DNA of 64,000 nucleotides from assembly GCA_949358305.1 (NCBI GenBank), contig OX442323.1:4898001-4962000 (forward strand), written 5' to 3'. This document shows positions 54,701 through 61,935 of this stretch, one piece after another; position 1 is the first letter of the stretch; each line of letters starts with the position of its first letter. A program made the translations under genes and the position numbers. Origin of the DNA: Strigamia acuminata (taxonomy: Eukaryota; Arthropoda; Chilopoda; Geophilomorpha; Linotaeniidae). Under the pieces are notes generated by a model. The model did no database searches. It was given only the letters and a program-made list of their open reading frames with translations, and was not told where the DNA came from.

Positions 54701-57700
54701 CTATGAAGGGGTGGGACAGGTTCCCCCCCGTCCAGTCGATCATGATGCGAACTACGCCCTTCGGCTTGACGTAGCCGTTGGCGGTGAGCAATTCTACGTT
54801 CGCGTTCACTTGTGCCACCTTCTTTCCAATATCCAAGTCTTTTACTATATCTTCGGATATGAATGAACGATCCGCTCCTGAATCCAGTAGACCGAACAAT
54901 TTTTGGTTTTCTATCTCCACTGGCAGCATACACAGAGTTTCGCAATGTGCTTTCGTGACATTGCAGTGAAATACGCGTAATGTCTGGGGCTCAACCTCCA
55001 GATTGAACGGAAGGTCCGTCCAATCCATGTCGACCTCCGGTTTCGTTCTCACTTGCATACTCGTTAACGTCACTTTTTCCTCCTTCTTCGGAACGATCTG
55101 TATGCGGTCTTTGATCTGTGCCTCTGCCAAGGCATGACCTGCGGGTCCAGTGTGATATTTCTTCTTTTTAATTTCCGCGGCTGGCGCAGACGAAGCTGAA
55201 TTTATTTCGGCGACGCCTGCGCTTGGAAGTTTTTTGCCAGATCAGTTCTTAACTCCATCATCATTTTCATCATGGTTTGCATGATGTCCTTTTCTTTGAC
55301 GGTTTTCTCACATTTATCTGAGTAGTGGCCGTATTCTCCACAGCTGTAACATTTGATGTTACTTTTATCCCCTGTGGGAGTGAATCCCGGTTTTTTCGGG
55401 ACGAAGGGCGTCGGGAATCGTCTTTTTCCTCCCAATGCTCCTCTCGCTTTTGTTGCTTGCACGTGTGCTCTGAATTGTGTGATTGCCAAGGCCCGGTGTG
55501 CATGGTGCAAATAGGGACCTTGATCGTCGCATCCCGTCGATAAGTTTTCGAGGTGCTCATTTAGGGCTTCCTCGTCGCTCGATGCTGGCTCCTCTTCTTT
55601 AGCCGTGGCGAGAGGTGTTGTCTCTTCGACTTTCTCCATCTGGGTGGAGTCCGTCGAGGTCACCTGCATCGCCGTCGCTGCCGGTGCTTTCTTTGGGGCA
55701 GCTATCGGGTTGGCTGGAAGAATACTGCCTGCTTTAGGCGTCAGCATTCGTCCGAAGGATGCTTCGGTGAGACTCATTATGCCGCTCAAATATTCACTTG
55801 GCCTCATTAATTTTTCTGAGGTCTTGTGGCGTTCGGCGCTCGTCTGCAACCGCTTCTCGTGCGCGTCAGCTTCTTCCGGGGGCAGAGTGGCGTAATACCG
55901 CTGTTCTATTTCTAACGTGTTTGTTAGAAGATAGTTACTGACATCTTGGTAATCGCCAGTGCGGGGTGCACGCATGTCTAGCAGAATTCTTTGCGAGTGG
56001 GCCGATAATCCTCCGTAAAAGATCATCGTAAAACCAGCGGGGTTTATTTCGTACGGCGCTCTTGCAAACAGGAGTTTCGCTCGGGCGTCGTAGTCGGCTA
56101 ATGTTTCTCCTGGGGCTTGTCGTAGACCCCGTAATTTGTTACTGATCTCGTCTGGAGTCTCGCCGTATCGGAGATCGAAACGGACGAGAAAATCGTCCCA
56201 GGTTGGGTTTTTCAGTCCCTGGTACCATTCTCGAGCTGACCCCGTAGTTAGCTCCACTAGCCCGTGGGTTAGCATGTCGGCGACGGTGGCTTTTGTCGCT
56301 TTCTTGATACGCATTACTTCGTCCAGGAAGCGGTCTCCGGCCTTCCACGAACCGTCAAATCGCGTTTGAATATAGTGTTGCCAGCGGATGTTACCCGTGG
56401 CTTCACTGCTTGGTTCGTTTCGTACGCCATATTTGCGCTTAACCCTCTCTCCAGCGCGATTATGTTCGTCGCCTGGATGGCCTAGATCGATTCCTTCTCT
56501 TCTGAAAGAGTTCAGCAGGGCTCGGCCTAGCTCAGACATCGTGTAATGTCGGCCAGATGAGTCCTGAAAGTTCCCTTCCTCTGAACGAGGGTTGGAGCTC
56601 CGGGAAGAGCGGTCTGAAGCATTCGGCCGGTTCGACCGGTGCCCATCGCTGCCTTCTTGACTCCTTCCTGTAGACGGTCGACTCGGATGGTCGTCGTCCG
56701 ACGAATCGGAGGGCTCGGAGGGATCTCCTTGGGGGTGAAACCTCGGCCCTCTCGGTGGGGTCTCTCCGCCAGCCTTCTTCTGTTTCGAGCCTTCGGATGG
56801 CGGCGGCTCCCCTCCGTCGTTGTTCTCGCAAAAAGAATGCCATCTGTTTTCCTCGCTCTCGGGGCGTTCCCGATTTTTATTTGCGTTTTTCTTTTCGAGT
56901 AACGCGTCGATGGCTGCTCCCGTCTCGGATCTTTTTGAGGGGTGACGGTCCTTTGTTTTTGGGACCGATCCGTCTCTCTTTTGAGATTTCCCCCTTTTTG
57001 CCGTTTTTGCCGGCTTTGCTGCATCTTCTCCTGTGTCGGTATCAGAGCCGCTTGGGGGTTCTGACTTCCGTTTCGGGTTTTCTTCCCTTTTCTTCCTGCC
57101 CGAGACACCTTGTTCGTACTCTTTTTGGAACTTTTCTGTTTCTTTCTCCCAGTTTTCGGCTTCCCATCTTTTTTGCTCATCTATTATGGCTTGTTTCTTT
57201 GCTTTGTACTCTTCGGTCCATCTGACTCGGTCCCATTCCTCTTTCTCTTTCAGGAACTGTTCCTTTTCTTTTCTGGCTTCCTCTTCTCTCAACCTCTCGC
57301 GATGTTGTTCTTCCCATTTTTGGTGTTGTAAAATGGCTTCTTCTCGCAACATTTGTAGCTTTTCTGCTTTTCTTTGAGCTACGAGCGCTTGAAATTGGTC
57401 CTCGTACTCTTGAGCTTCTCGATGTCGCCCTTCCACCGTGGCGTTCCATTCTTTTCGAATTTTAGCTTCTCGTTCCTCCCTCATTTTTTGGACCAGTTTT
57501 TCTGTTCTCTCGGTGGTTCTTCTTTCGCGTTGCTCCCTTTCTTCCTCTTCCTTCCAGAGTTCTCGCCGCTCTGCGCTCAGTCTTCGTTGGCGATTAGTCG
57601 CTTCTTGTCTGGCTTCTTCGCGGGCCTTCTCTCTGGATTGGTGAAGTGCCCGGTTGGGGTCTGGCGCGAAACCTCCGGTGTCACTGGGCGTTACCTGGGG

Positions 57701-60700
57701 CATGGGCGTCTCCGCTGCTGGTCTTGCGACCGGCGTCGGGGCTTGTGCCGCGCAGATAGCGTCAGTGAGTAGAGTAATCGATTCCCAGACTGACGTTCCT
57801 ACTGGAATGTCTATCATCGCTTTCAGTTGGGCAGCTTGCCGTGTCAACCGAATTAGGTGAGATACCTCGAAGGAAACAACCGCAGGACTCGCCGTAACTC
57901 GGGGGGTTATCGGGGTCCCGCCGTCGTTTTTTCGTGGGGTTTGCTCCACGGACGTCTGAGCCGTGGGTGGCGATGGGTTCGTGCCGACCGTGACCGTTAT
58001 TTTCGGAGCTTCATTCGTCTCCTCGGTCATCAATATCGATACTCGTCCTGGCGATACGTCGCGAATTTCTTCTCGATTTTCTATGGCTTCCGGATCGGTA
58101 TCCTCGAAGGGTTGCATATTCAAGGGAACCCGCTCTCGCTCTGGCCCGTCTAGGGCCGCGAGCGATGCAGCTTGCTCCTCTTTCTGCGCCTTCGCTCTCC
58201 TTTTATTCGCTCGGGCTTTCGCCTTTGCGGACATTTCAGGGACGGGACCATCCGATCTCAGGTGGTAGTCGGAGGTCCTTTTTCCCTTCTCGGGCATTCT
58301 CTGCTCGGTTTCAGACGTGGATTGCTCGTCTTTGTCTGACATTTTCTTTCGGTAATTCTACGATTTGGGTTATCTTATTGAGAGATCACAAGTTCAGATT
58401 TGAGATTTATTTCTAAATCCCGGACAGGCCCCCACGTGTCGCGTCCTACTTGGTATAGGTTTAAATAGCGCTAACGTGTAACACTTTACCTGTGATCAAT
58501 TATGTAAATACCCAAATGAATACCAAATGTATGTAAATAAACAGGTAATTTATTCACCAGGCTTTATGCCTTTAAAATACACTCAGTAATAATTCTAGAG
58601 TCGACGTGGTCAGCGTCGAACAAAGGATTTCTCAAGATGGCGTCGTCGATTCCGCGTGGTCGGCGGAACAAAGGCGGCGTCTCGAGTTGTCGTCAATTCG
58701 TCACGGATTCGTCTTCACGGACGCGGTGGAATGCTCTTTCGAGTCTTCTATCCGTGCCTGTTGTCTAGGGTTTGTTTAGCGTCGCAGAGGCCTCGTCTAG
58801 GAACTTTGGGGTTCCCTACAAAGCACTCGGACACTTACTTCGGCGAATAATCGTCTGGGCGATTATTCTGGGTGATTTCACAAGGGCTATTCTCGTGCTT
58901 TCGCAGGAATAGCTCGCAAGTGACTTCGTGAGAGTTACAGTTTGCACTTTACTCAGCGATCCTCGATCAATCCTAACTTGTAGTTGAAGTTGGCCTGACG
59001 GTGAGGTAGTTGCTGTGTTCTTGGTGTCGTTTGTGTAAGTTCTGACTTTAGGCGGGAAACACAGCCTTTTATGCAGTGGGGTGAAGGGCCGGCGATCAAC
59101 CAATGGGGGCTGACCATCAGCCGCTTCCTCCCCCTCGGGGCACACACCTGCCATGGGGAGGTGGAGCCAACTCGGGGGGGAACGACTCTTCAATCACAGT
59201 GACTCAGAGGACAAGCATCCGCCCTGGGGGGACACTTATCCAACTGGGTCACCACAGACTGTATTTCTCAGGTAATGCTGTTATTTTCCCGAGACACGGC
59301 TGTGCTGGCTCATTTCACTCACACGAGTGCCTCTCCACCGAAGGCACTTCTTAGAGGCAAATTGGATGAAGTAAGCGTAGTCTATCCACCGTGCGGGATT
59401 ATACCATTTCATGGTATTTCAATGTACGGTAAGTTAATATATATATTTTGCTACATCAAAATCTAAAACAGTTTGGGAATTATTTACTGTGAACCAGACT
59501 TTTAGACCACCCTGTATATATTTTTTAATTCCTGGATGTTTATTGTTGTTATGTGCAGTTGCTCCTTTATGCTACATCTACGACGAGCCGGTCAAGTTGT
59601 ACTTTATGTTCAGAGAATTTTACACAAAATATTTTTTCCGACTTCATTCTGTCAGTTCGCATCCTCAGGTAGATAAGTCCAGTTTGGAATTAATCAGGTG
59701 TTGTTTAATGTTTTGATTTTGGTGATTTTTGAAGGGAATTTTGTCATTGAGTCTTTTGTTTGAAAGATTATTGCAGAGCAGTGACGAAGAACTATGCGAG
59801 CATTTCAGGAACTACAGAATTGAACCGTAGGTTGTGGATGAATGAATCTGAATGGGAGTATTAATTTGTTTTATCGTGTTTTTCTTGTAGGCTCAAATTT
59901 GTTTTTAGATGGTTGATGAGGGCTTTTTCTGGCCACTTGCCAATTGATCAAGTTCTAAGTCTGTGGGATTTGATTTTAGCTTATGACAGTTTGGAATGCC
60001 TTGCAGGTATTTATAAAGTTAAAGGCTCGTTTACATTGTTGCGAAATTGCGTTCGAATTGATGCGAAAGCGACAATTTTGCGCGTGAAAGTTTCGTGTGG
60101 CAACCCTTCGCACGTGAAATTTCAGAGTAGACTTGGAAGTCTACTTTTTCGCTTCGCTTGGAAAGTTTGCACGCGTTGGCCAATGACAGACGAGATAGCG
60201 TATGTCGTCACCAACTTCACAATTGAAACGAGACTTTACTTCATCACTTCTCTTTGCTTCATTGAGAACATGAGAAGCAAATTTTTTCATTTTAATTTTT
60301 GGACGAGACCATCCCGCGGGCTAAATTTTGCAACAATGTAAACGAGTCTTAACTTTAACTTAATTAAATATTTTATTTTTTATTTTTTGATTATTTGTTT
60401 TCAGTTTTGGCTGTTGCTATTGTGTGTTTTAGAAAACGGAGTTTGATTCAAGTGCGGACACAAAATGAAGTCGAAGTGAGTTGATTTCCCATATGGTTTA
60501 AGAAATATATTTTTCAATATTTGCTTTTCACTTAATGCATTCCAAAATGTACAGCATAGCGTATTACCCCGCTTTAAGCTGCATGCCATTGGACATGGGT
60601 TTGGAATTTCAGTCAGTTTATACCGGTGTGCTGTATAAAGTGAAACGAGTCGGTAGAAGTAAAAAAGCTGGTTTATTATTTTTTTATTTAAAAGAGTCTG

Positions 60701-61497
60701 GATTATTGTGGATACCGGGAATTATGTTGGAATTTGGGCCTGAAAATTGAGTTTTCTTGATATTCTGAAGATTATGACTAAAATTTGGAAAAATTTATAC
60801 AAATTTAGGTCAATTTCCTACATTTTAGACATCTAAAATGCTTCTTATGCCTGTTTTGGTTCAATTCTGATTGAAAAAAAATCATACTCACCTACACCAG
60901 CCAGCATGCCAGCAAAAACGGGGTTTATCGGCATGCTGGTAAAAGTCGCACTATCCTGCCAGACACATTTTCGTGGACAGCATATTTTAGCAAATTGGGA
61001 TGCTGTTGGAATAAACAAAGATAAAAATCATAATATTGACTTATGTGTGTGACATGCGGCTTAAAGCGGAGTGATACTCATTTTACAAAATGTATTATCA
61101 TTTGCAAACCAACAACACGTAAAAATGTATTATAAAATGCATTCTCGTGAAAGTCAATGCATTTCTAATTGCAATATAATTTCAACGTATTTTTGAAACT
61201 TATTGGAACATGTCAGGAATCTTGAAATTTCTGTAAGAAATTCCATAGGGCAATGGAGAATATTGGTCTGGAGGGAGTTATGTGTAGTCCGATTAGAAAT
61301 GATTCAAGTTGTTTTATTGCGGTTGAACTTTATTGCTACCGACGAAATAAAAATTAATTTGCAATAAATAAAAATGCTCTTTTGTTCGTAACAATTTATT
61401 ATTCCGTTTATAGGCAATTTTGGCTGATTTATCATCGATCCAAGCCGTGCCACTGGTCAAAGCCTTTTTCAATTTAGTTGATGAAACCACTACATAA
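42708..61497 (+). CDS. TBC1D19: TBC1D19 orthologue (17 exons, about 511 aa)
   Basis: TBC-domain protein of the Rab-GAP superfamily, expected to act on the cytosolic side of membrane traffic. Exons: 42708-42776, 42925-43000, 43192-43313, 43364-43438, 44539-44602, 44805-44901, 44969-45029, 45095-45185, 45455-45567, 45626-45700, 45790-45852, 59272-59428, 59559-59668, 59735-59826, 59891-60006, 60405-60475, 61414-61497. All junctions are GT-AG and in phase, totalling 1536 nt with TAA. Recognisable blocks include RPVYAAKDLLDVFIGL, LRAEVWSQILG (start of the TBC domain, about 240), PFHGISMY (about 347-354), FFRLHSVSSHP and RAFSGHLP; length is close to human TBC1D19 (about 526). The usual TBC IxxDxxR finger reads IYKDVKL (279-285) and no YxQ motif is evident, so classical dual-finger GAP catalysis is doubtful. 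Intron 11 (13.4 kb) contains a 12.9-kb retrotransposon. Confidence 0.95.
42865..42912. repeat. TTTTAA simple repeat in TBC1D19 intron 1
   Basis: TTTTAA units repeat after a T run, ending about a dozen bases before the acceptor of exon 2. Simple-sequence expansion with no coding content. Confidence 0.85.
43448..43805. repeat. dispersed repeat in TBC1D19 intron 4
   Basis: Reverse-orientation copy of 41786-42152: starts CCCCAACCTAGGTTCAATTT, includes a long T run (about 43497-43522), and ends ACCCGGGTTGGGTGAGTAGG. Probably a MITE family. Confidence 0.65.
43882..44229. mobile_element. short relative of the 24220 MITE
   Basis: Shares the left words ACTTCTAAAC and TGTTTAGAAAGTCT and the right end GTTTAGAAGTC plus TA with 24220-24808. 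The interior is shorter, with CCGGAAGT words and an inner palindrome around GTAATATTAC. Located in TBC1D19 intron 4. Confidence 0.65.
46150..46389. mobile_element. right half of a pogo-like element cut by the LTR insertion
   Basis: From AGGCCATTTTTAACCGGAAA to AACGAGGTTCGACT this matches the order of words in the pogo-like MITE at 23496-23905. The expected final G and the TA duplication are found on the far side of the retrotransposon (G at 59261, TA at 59262-59263). The Ty3 element therefore integrated in the last bases of this older element. Confidence 0.7.
46390..47209 (-). repeat. 3' LTR of the 12.9-kb element
   Basis: 820 bp; on the minus strand it starts TGTGGTGACC and ends CGCGACA. 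AATAAA (minus strand) is at 46502-46507. Open frames inside, such as one of 125 codons, occur identically in the other LTR and are not genes. Confidence 0.95.
47210..47223 (-). other. polypurine tract of the 12.9-kb element
   Basis: Minus strand CTGGAGGAGGGACG directly precedes the TG of the 3' LTR. It lies about 30 bases after the stop codon of the third gene. Confidence 0.75.
47254..50718 (-). CDS. third gene of the Ty3 element, function unknown, spliced
   Basis: A large frame in the env position. The continuous part (50040-47254, about 929 codons) is open back to a splice acceptor, ATTATTCAG, at 50041-50049. An in-frame TGA lies just upstream in the intron. A matching first exon is visible at 50718-50602: ATG, 38 more codons (starting MADRRNPR), then donor GTAAAT. 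Both junctions are phase 0, and the intron is 561 bp. The product has an Arg/Ser-rich segment (RSRSSSSSSR), a highly basic patch (RRNRKRKVRQK) and long Pro-rich stretches near the C-terminus. I see no signal peptide, transmembrane helix or other envelope hallmark, and I do not recognise the family. It could be a nucleic-acid-binding accessory protein or a captured gene; function is open. Confidence 0.75.
50922..50946 (-). promoter_or_regulatory. possible internal promoter elements before the third gene
   Basis: Between the Pol stop and the ATG at 50718 the minus strand carries ATGACGTA (CRE-like) and CCACGTGAC (E-box) within 25 bases. These could belong to a separate promoter for the third gene. 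Short motifs like these also occur by chance; no TATA box was found. Confidence 0.3.
51099..55130 (-). CDS. Ty3/gypsy Pol (protease, RT, RNase H, integrase)
   Basis: 1343 codons from the first start-like codon, but the frame is open upstream into the end of gag and is probably reached by frameshifting; positions here count from 55130. An aspartic protease has DSGA at about 83-86. The reverse transcriptase has YLDD at about 428 within AYLDDIIITSD. RNase H shows the TDAS motif at about 573. Integrase has the HHCC finger (about 878-922, ending CPRCQAC) and D-D-E core residues in LSIDLMGP (about 947), SDNGPQF (about 1008) and NPVERLN (about 1040). An acidic then basic C-terminal tail follows. All catalytic motifs look intact. 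There is no recognisable chromodomain. Confidence 0.95.
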   Translation of the reverse strand: MAEAQIKDRIQIVPKKEEKVTLTSMQVRTKPEVDMDWTDLPFNLEVEPQTLRVFHCNVTKAHCETLCMLPVEIENQKLFGLLDSGADRSFISEDIVKDLDIGKKVAQVNANVELLTANGYVKPKGVVRIMIDWTGGNLSHPFIVLPSHDKVFLLGMDIMAKLKIQPNPITRSWNWISPEGERSVPVVPQKLLDEAKDKEEYGRGLRKFVQDYDFAAFTLELQRSNVVDTLVGEAALRVNEASLLRRVLRKHERILTKTPGRTTEATHEIVLTTDKPIRVPYKGMNPQKRDIVTQMCQDMLDKGIVTQALGEYAMRIVLVMRPGSEPRLCIDYRPLNAITVIDPIQMPSIDSILRELSPFKWVTTMDLSKGYWQVELKPEDKLKTAFYSPIGRLMFNVMPFGLVNAPSTFQKLIESVLGDMLHDFVWAYLDDIIITSDTFEEHIDHIDRVVSRLAKAGLHIHPGKSKFCRKELAFLGYRIGVEGIAIDPEKVKAINGFPAPEDIKGVQRFMGMVNFFGRLLSGLAEVAAPITDLLRTDKEFEWTVQCEAAFSTIKQMLADVEKMPLPDLNRPFVLHTDASKIGLGAALLQTHVYNGISQEVPCMFISRKIQGAEKNYTATELECLAVIWAVRKFRDYLEYTNFEVQTDHQALSWLMKLKEPSGRLARWQLELMACDITITYRPGKYNHVADALSRAPASDPQGPDDDGEDDTHLLYCPTPRRIWRLRKANELPVMEPEDRTFCGFWTRTYQPAGTNNSTSEIQSPPPGETHKTLLRAFTAKIEEKTQYAPPTRREFVEHQAADTKCQIITQYLLNGEFPEGMTNPHRRKQFVKEATSYLIDDELLVKYHPTFQDDLSGAGNSVKVVVPASLHTRLLWLMHGHPLASHSGVARTLYRVKQLFFWPGARQKITKFIRHCPRCQACRPRDKVARNAMSLGPYAPFDCLSIDLMGPKPTTGNKNMYILVIMDVATRWPELYALAKPSAENIVECLYDVAMRFGFPRKLISDNGPQFRSRIYKDFCRKFKMDASNTSTYNPQTNPVERLNKDIKYALTVFTDIHNRWDEYLREIAFSIRSTVSRTREFSPAYLNFARELRMPWDPRVAEAVNVLDPSSPHEYVCRLEQTISDTYQHMMAHIFNMRERIADKEGDLAFANFKVNDLVWKEAHTLSNAARGIAAGLADKRDGPYVIVAEHGGNAYQLRRLEDNKNFQSIHGRDLRPYLPEFPQEIWLEGQTHSGQGGTVVDTFQKTNEAENIAEDEDEFFDAESPADEAPAQPEQAISEREEAEESTSEMENKKISNEKNANTSEMNEQVESRSTSTSKINLRPRRSNNPFIRDGKVVGKN
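55202..58342 (-). CDS. Gag of the 12.9-kb Ty3 element (1046 aa)
   Basis: Structural protein forming the retrotransposon particle. The N-terminal 200 residues are polar and low in complexity. Residues about 230-420 are extremely rich in Glu, Lys and Arg and should form a long coiled coil. A disordered Lys/Ser/Pro region follows. The retrotransposon capsid domain is at about 650-815 (includes REWYQGLKNPTWDDFLVRF and GETLADYDARAKLLF). One CCHC zinc knuckle, CYSCGEYGHYSDKC, is at about 998-1011. At over 1000 residues it is far longer than a typical Ty3-group Gag of 300-500 residues; most of the excess is the N-terminal coiled-coil half. Pol follows through a -1 frameshift. Confidence 0.93.
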   Translation of the reverse strand: MSDKDEQSTSETEQRMPEKGKRTSDYHLRSDGPVPEMSAKAKARANKRRAKAQKEEQAASLAALDGPERERVPLNMQPFEDTDPEAIENREEIRDVSPGRVSILMTEETNEAPKITVTVGTNPSPPTAQTSVEQTPRKNDGGTPITPRVTASPAVVSFEVSHLIRLTRQAAQLKAMIDIPVGTSVWESITLLTDAICAAQAPTPVARPAAETPMPQVTPSDTGGFAPDPNRALHQSREKAREEARQEATNRQRRLSAERRELWKEEEEREQRERRTTERTEKLVQKMREEREAKIRKEWNATVEGRHREAQEYEDQFQALVAQRKAEKLQMLREEAILQHQKWEEQHRERLREEEARKEKEQFLKEKEEWDRVRWTEEYKAKKQAIIDEQKRWEAENWEKETEKFQKEYEQGVSGRKKREENPKRKSEPPSGSDTDTGEDAAKPAKTAKRGKSQKRDGSVPKTKDRHPSKRSETGAAIDALLEKKNANKNRERPESEENRWHSFCENNDGGEPPPSEGSKQKKAGGETPPRGPRFHPQGDPSEPSDSSDDDHPSRPSTGRSQEGSDGHRSNRPNASDRSSRSSNPRSEEGNFQDSSGRHYTMSELGRALLNSFRREGIDLGHPGDEHNRAGERVKRKYGVRNEPSSEATGNIRWQHYIQTRFDGSWKAGDRFLDEVMRIKKATKATVADMLTHGLVELTTGSAREWYQGLKNPTWDDFLVRFDLRYGETPDEISNKLRGLRQAPGETLADYDARAKLLFARAPYEINPAGFTMIFYGGLSAHSQRILLDMRAPRTGDYQDVSNYLLTNTLEIEQRYYATLPPEEADAHEKRLQTSAERHKTSEKLMRPSEYLSGIMSLTEASFGRMLTPKAGSILPANPIAAPKKAPAATAMQVTSTDSTQMEKVEETTPLATAKEEEPASSDEEALNEHLENLSTGCDDQGPYLHHAHRALAITQFRAHVQATKARGALGGKRRFPTPFVPKKPGFTPTGDKSNIKCYSCGEYGHYSDKCEKTVKEKDIMQTMMKMMMELRTDLAKNFQAQASPK
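55229..55235 (-). promoter_or_regulatory. -1 ribosomal frameshift site A-AAA-AAC
   Basis: Minus strand, in the gag phase: GCA AAA AAC. This is the canonical slippery heptamer X-XXY-YYZ. Six bases downstream, GCGCAG can pair with CTGCGC to form a GC-rich stem, a plausible stimulator. Slipping back one base leads directly into the Pol frame, which is open from here to 51099; gag itself ends at TAA 55204-55202. Confidence 0.8.
58417..58434 (-). other. primer-binding site (tRNA-Pro-like)
   Basis: Minus strand TGGGGGCCTGTCCGGGAT, starting two bases after the 5' LTR. It matches 16 of 18 bases of the complement of the animal tRNA-Pro 3' end; the two differences are a CT/TC swap. Confidence 0.8.
58437..59256 (-). 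repeat. 5' LTR of the 12.9-kb element
   Basis: Appears identical to 46390-47209 at a constant offset of 12047. It ends 15 bp before TBC1D19 exon 12 and is flanked there by the GACT duplication. Confidence 0.95.
59461..59514. repeat. solo end of the foldback family in TBC1D19 intron 12
   Basis: AATTATTTACTGTGAACCAG and the terminal CCACCCTG plus TA match the right end of the foldback at 28783-29548 with a few mismatches. The opposite arm is absent; the whole intron is only 130 bp. Confidence 0.75.
60023..60349. mobile_element. 327-bp MITE in TBC1D19 intron 15
   Basis: The ends AGGCTCGTTTACATTGTTGC and GCAACAATGTAAACGAGTCT are inverted repeats with one mismatch. TAA flanks both sides (it can also be read as TTAA). 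This is compatible with PIF/Harbinger or, less likely, piggyBac. A truncated relative is at 25600-25835. No coding capacity; the open frame across it is incidental. Confidence 0.8.
61085..61190. repeat. dispersed repeat, relative of the one split by the 4.8-kb Ty3
   Basis: AATGTATTATCATTTGCAAA, AAATGCATTCTCGTGAAA and AATGCATTTC appear here in the reverse order and complement of 15966-16028 plus 20791-20852. It gives an uninterrupted comparison for the Ty3 insertion site. Another partial copy is at about 27600-27660. Confidence 0.65.
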
Positions 61498-61935
61498 ATT
61501 TTGTCTCGAAACAACCAAAAGTAAGAGAATCTTTTTAGTCGAAATTTTCAATGGGAAATGTACGAAATGAAAACAAATTAATAGCTTTTTTAATTATAAT
61601 TTTAATTATAAATTTCTTTTATATTGCACAAGCCAAGCGGATGTAACTATGTTACGAACCTACTGCAAAAACCGCAAGAGTTAGATGTCTGAAAGTTTGG
61701 AAACTATCATAGAAACCTCCCAAACCAAGTTTCATTGTATACAAGGAAATAGAATTCCAATTTTCCAATTTTGTTAGAGTTTTTTTATTTCTTTTTGGAC
61801 AATTTGTTAAATGAAATGTGTGCAGATGGCATTTGTTTTGTTGTTTGGTTTGATTGGTTTTGGATGGAAACACAAGTTGTGGTTTGATTTGTAGACTGTT
61901 AGTAGGTTTTTCTTTTAATTTGGAGAATTAAAGTA
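61498..61935. other. 3' flank of TBC1D19
   Basis: AT-rich sequence directly after the stop codon, presumably the 3' untranslated region and terminator. I saw no unambiguous AATAAA soon after the stop, so the transcript end is not placed. Confidence 0.4.

Larger units (their letters stand above)
46390..59256 (-). mobile_element. 12.9-kb Ty3/gypsy-type element with a third gene
   Basis: Two 820-bp LTRs (46390-47209 and 58437-59256), apparently identical, bound the element and are flanked by the 4-bp duplication GACT (46386-46389 and 59257-59260). Read on the minus strand the order is 5' LTR, tRNA-Pro-like primer site, Gag, Pol (-1 frame), a 1.2-kb segment with a short exon and an intron, a large third gene, polypurine tract and 3' LTR. 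All three large frames are open, so this is a very young and possibly active copy. It occupies intron 11 of TBC1D19, antisense to it, and is much richer in GC than the host DNA. Confidence 0.96.

Noticed and set aside
56527-57772. Frames of 217, 156 and 132 codons overlapping gag
   Set aside because: They lie in the low-complexity charged region of gag in other frames and show only the mirrored composition.
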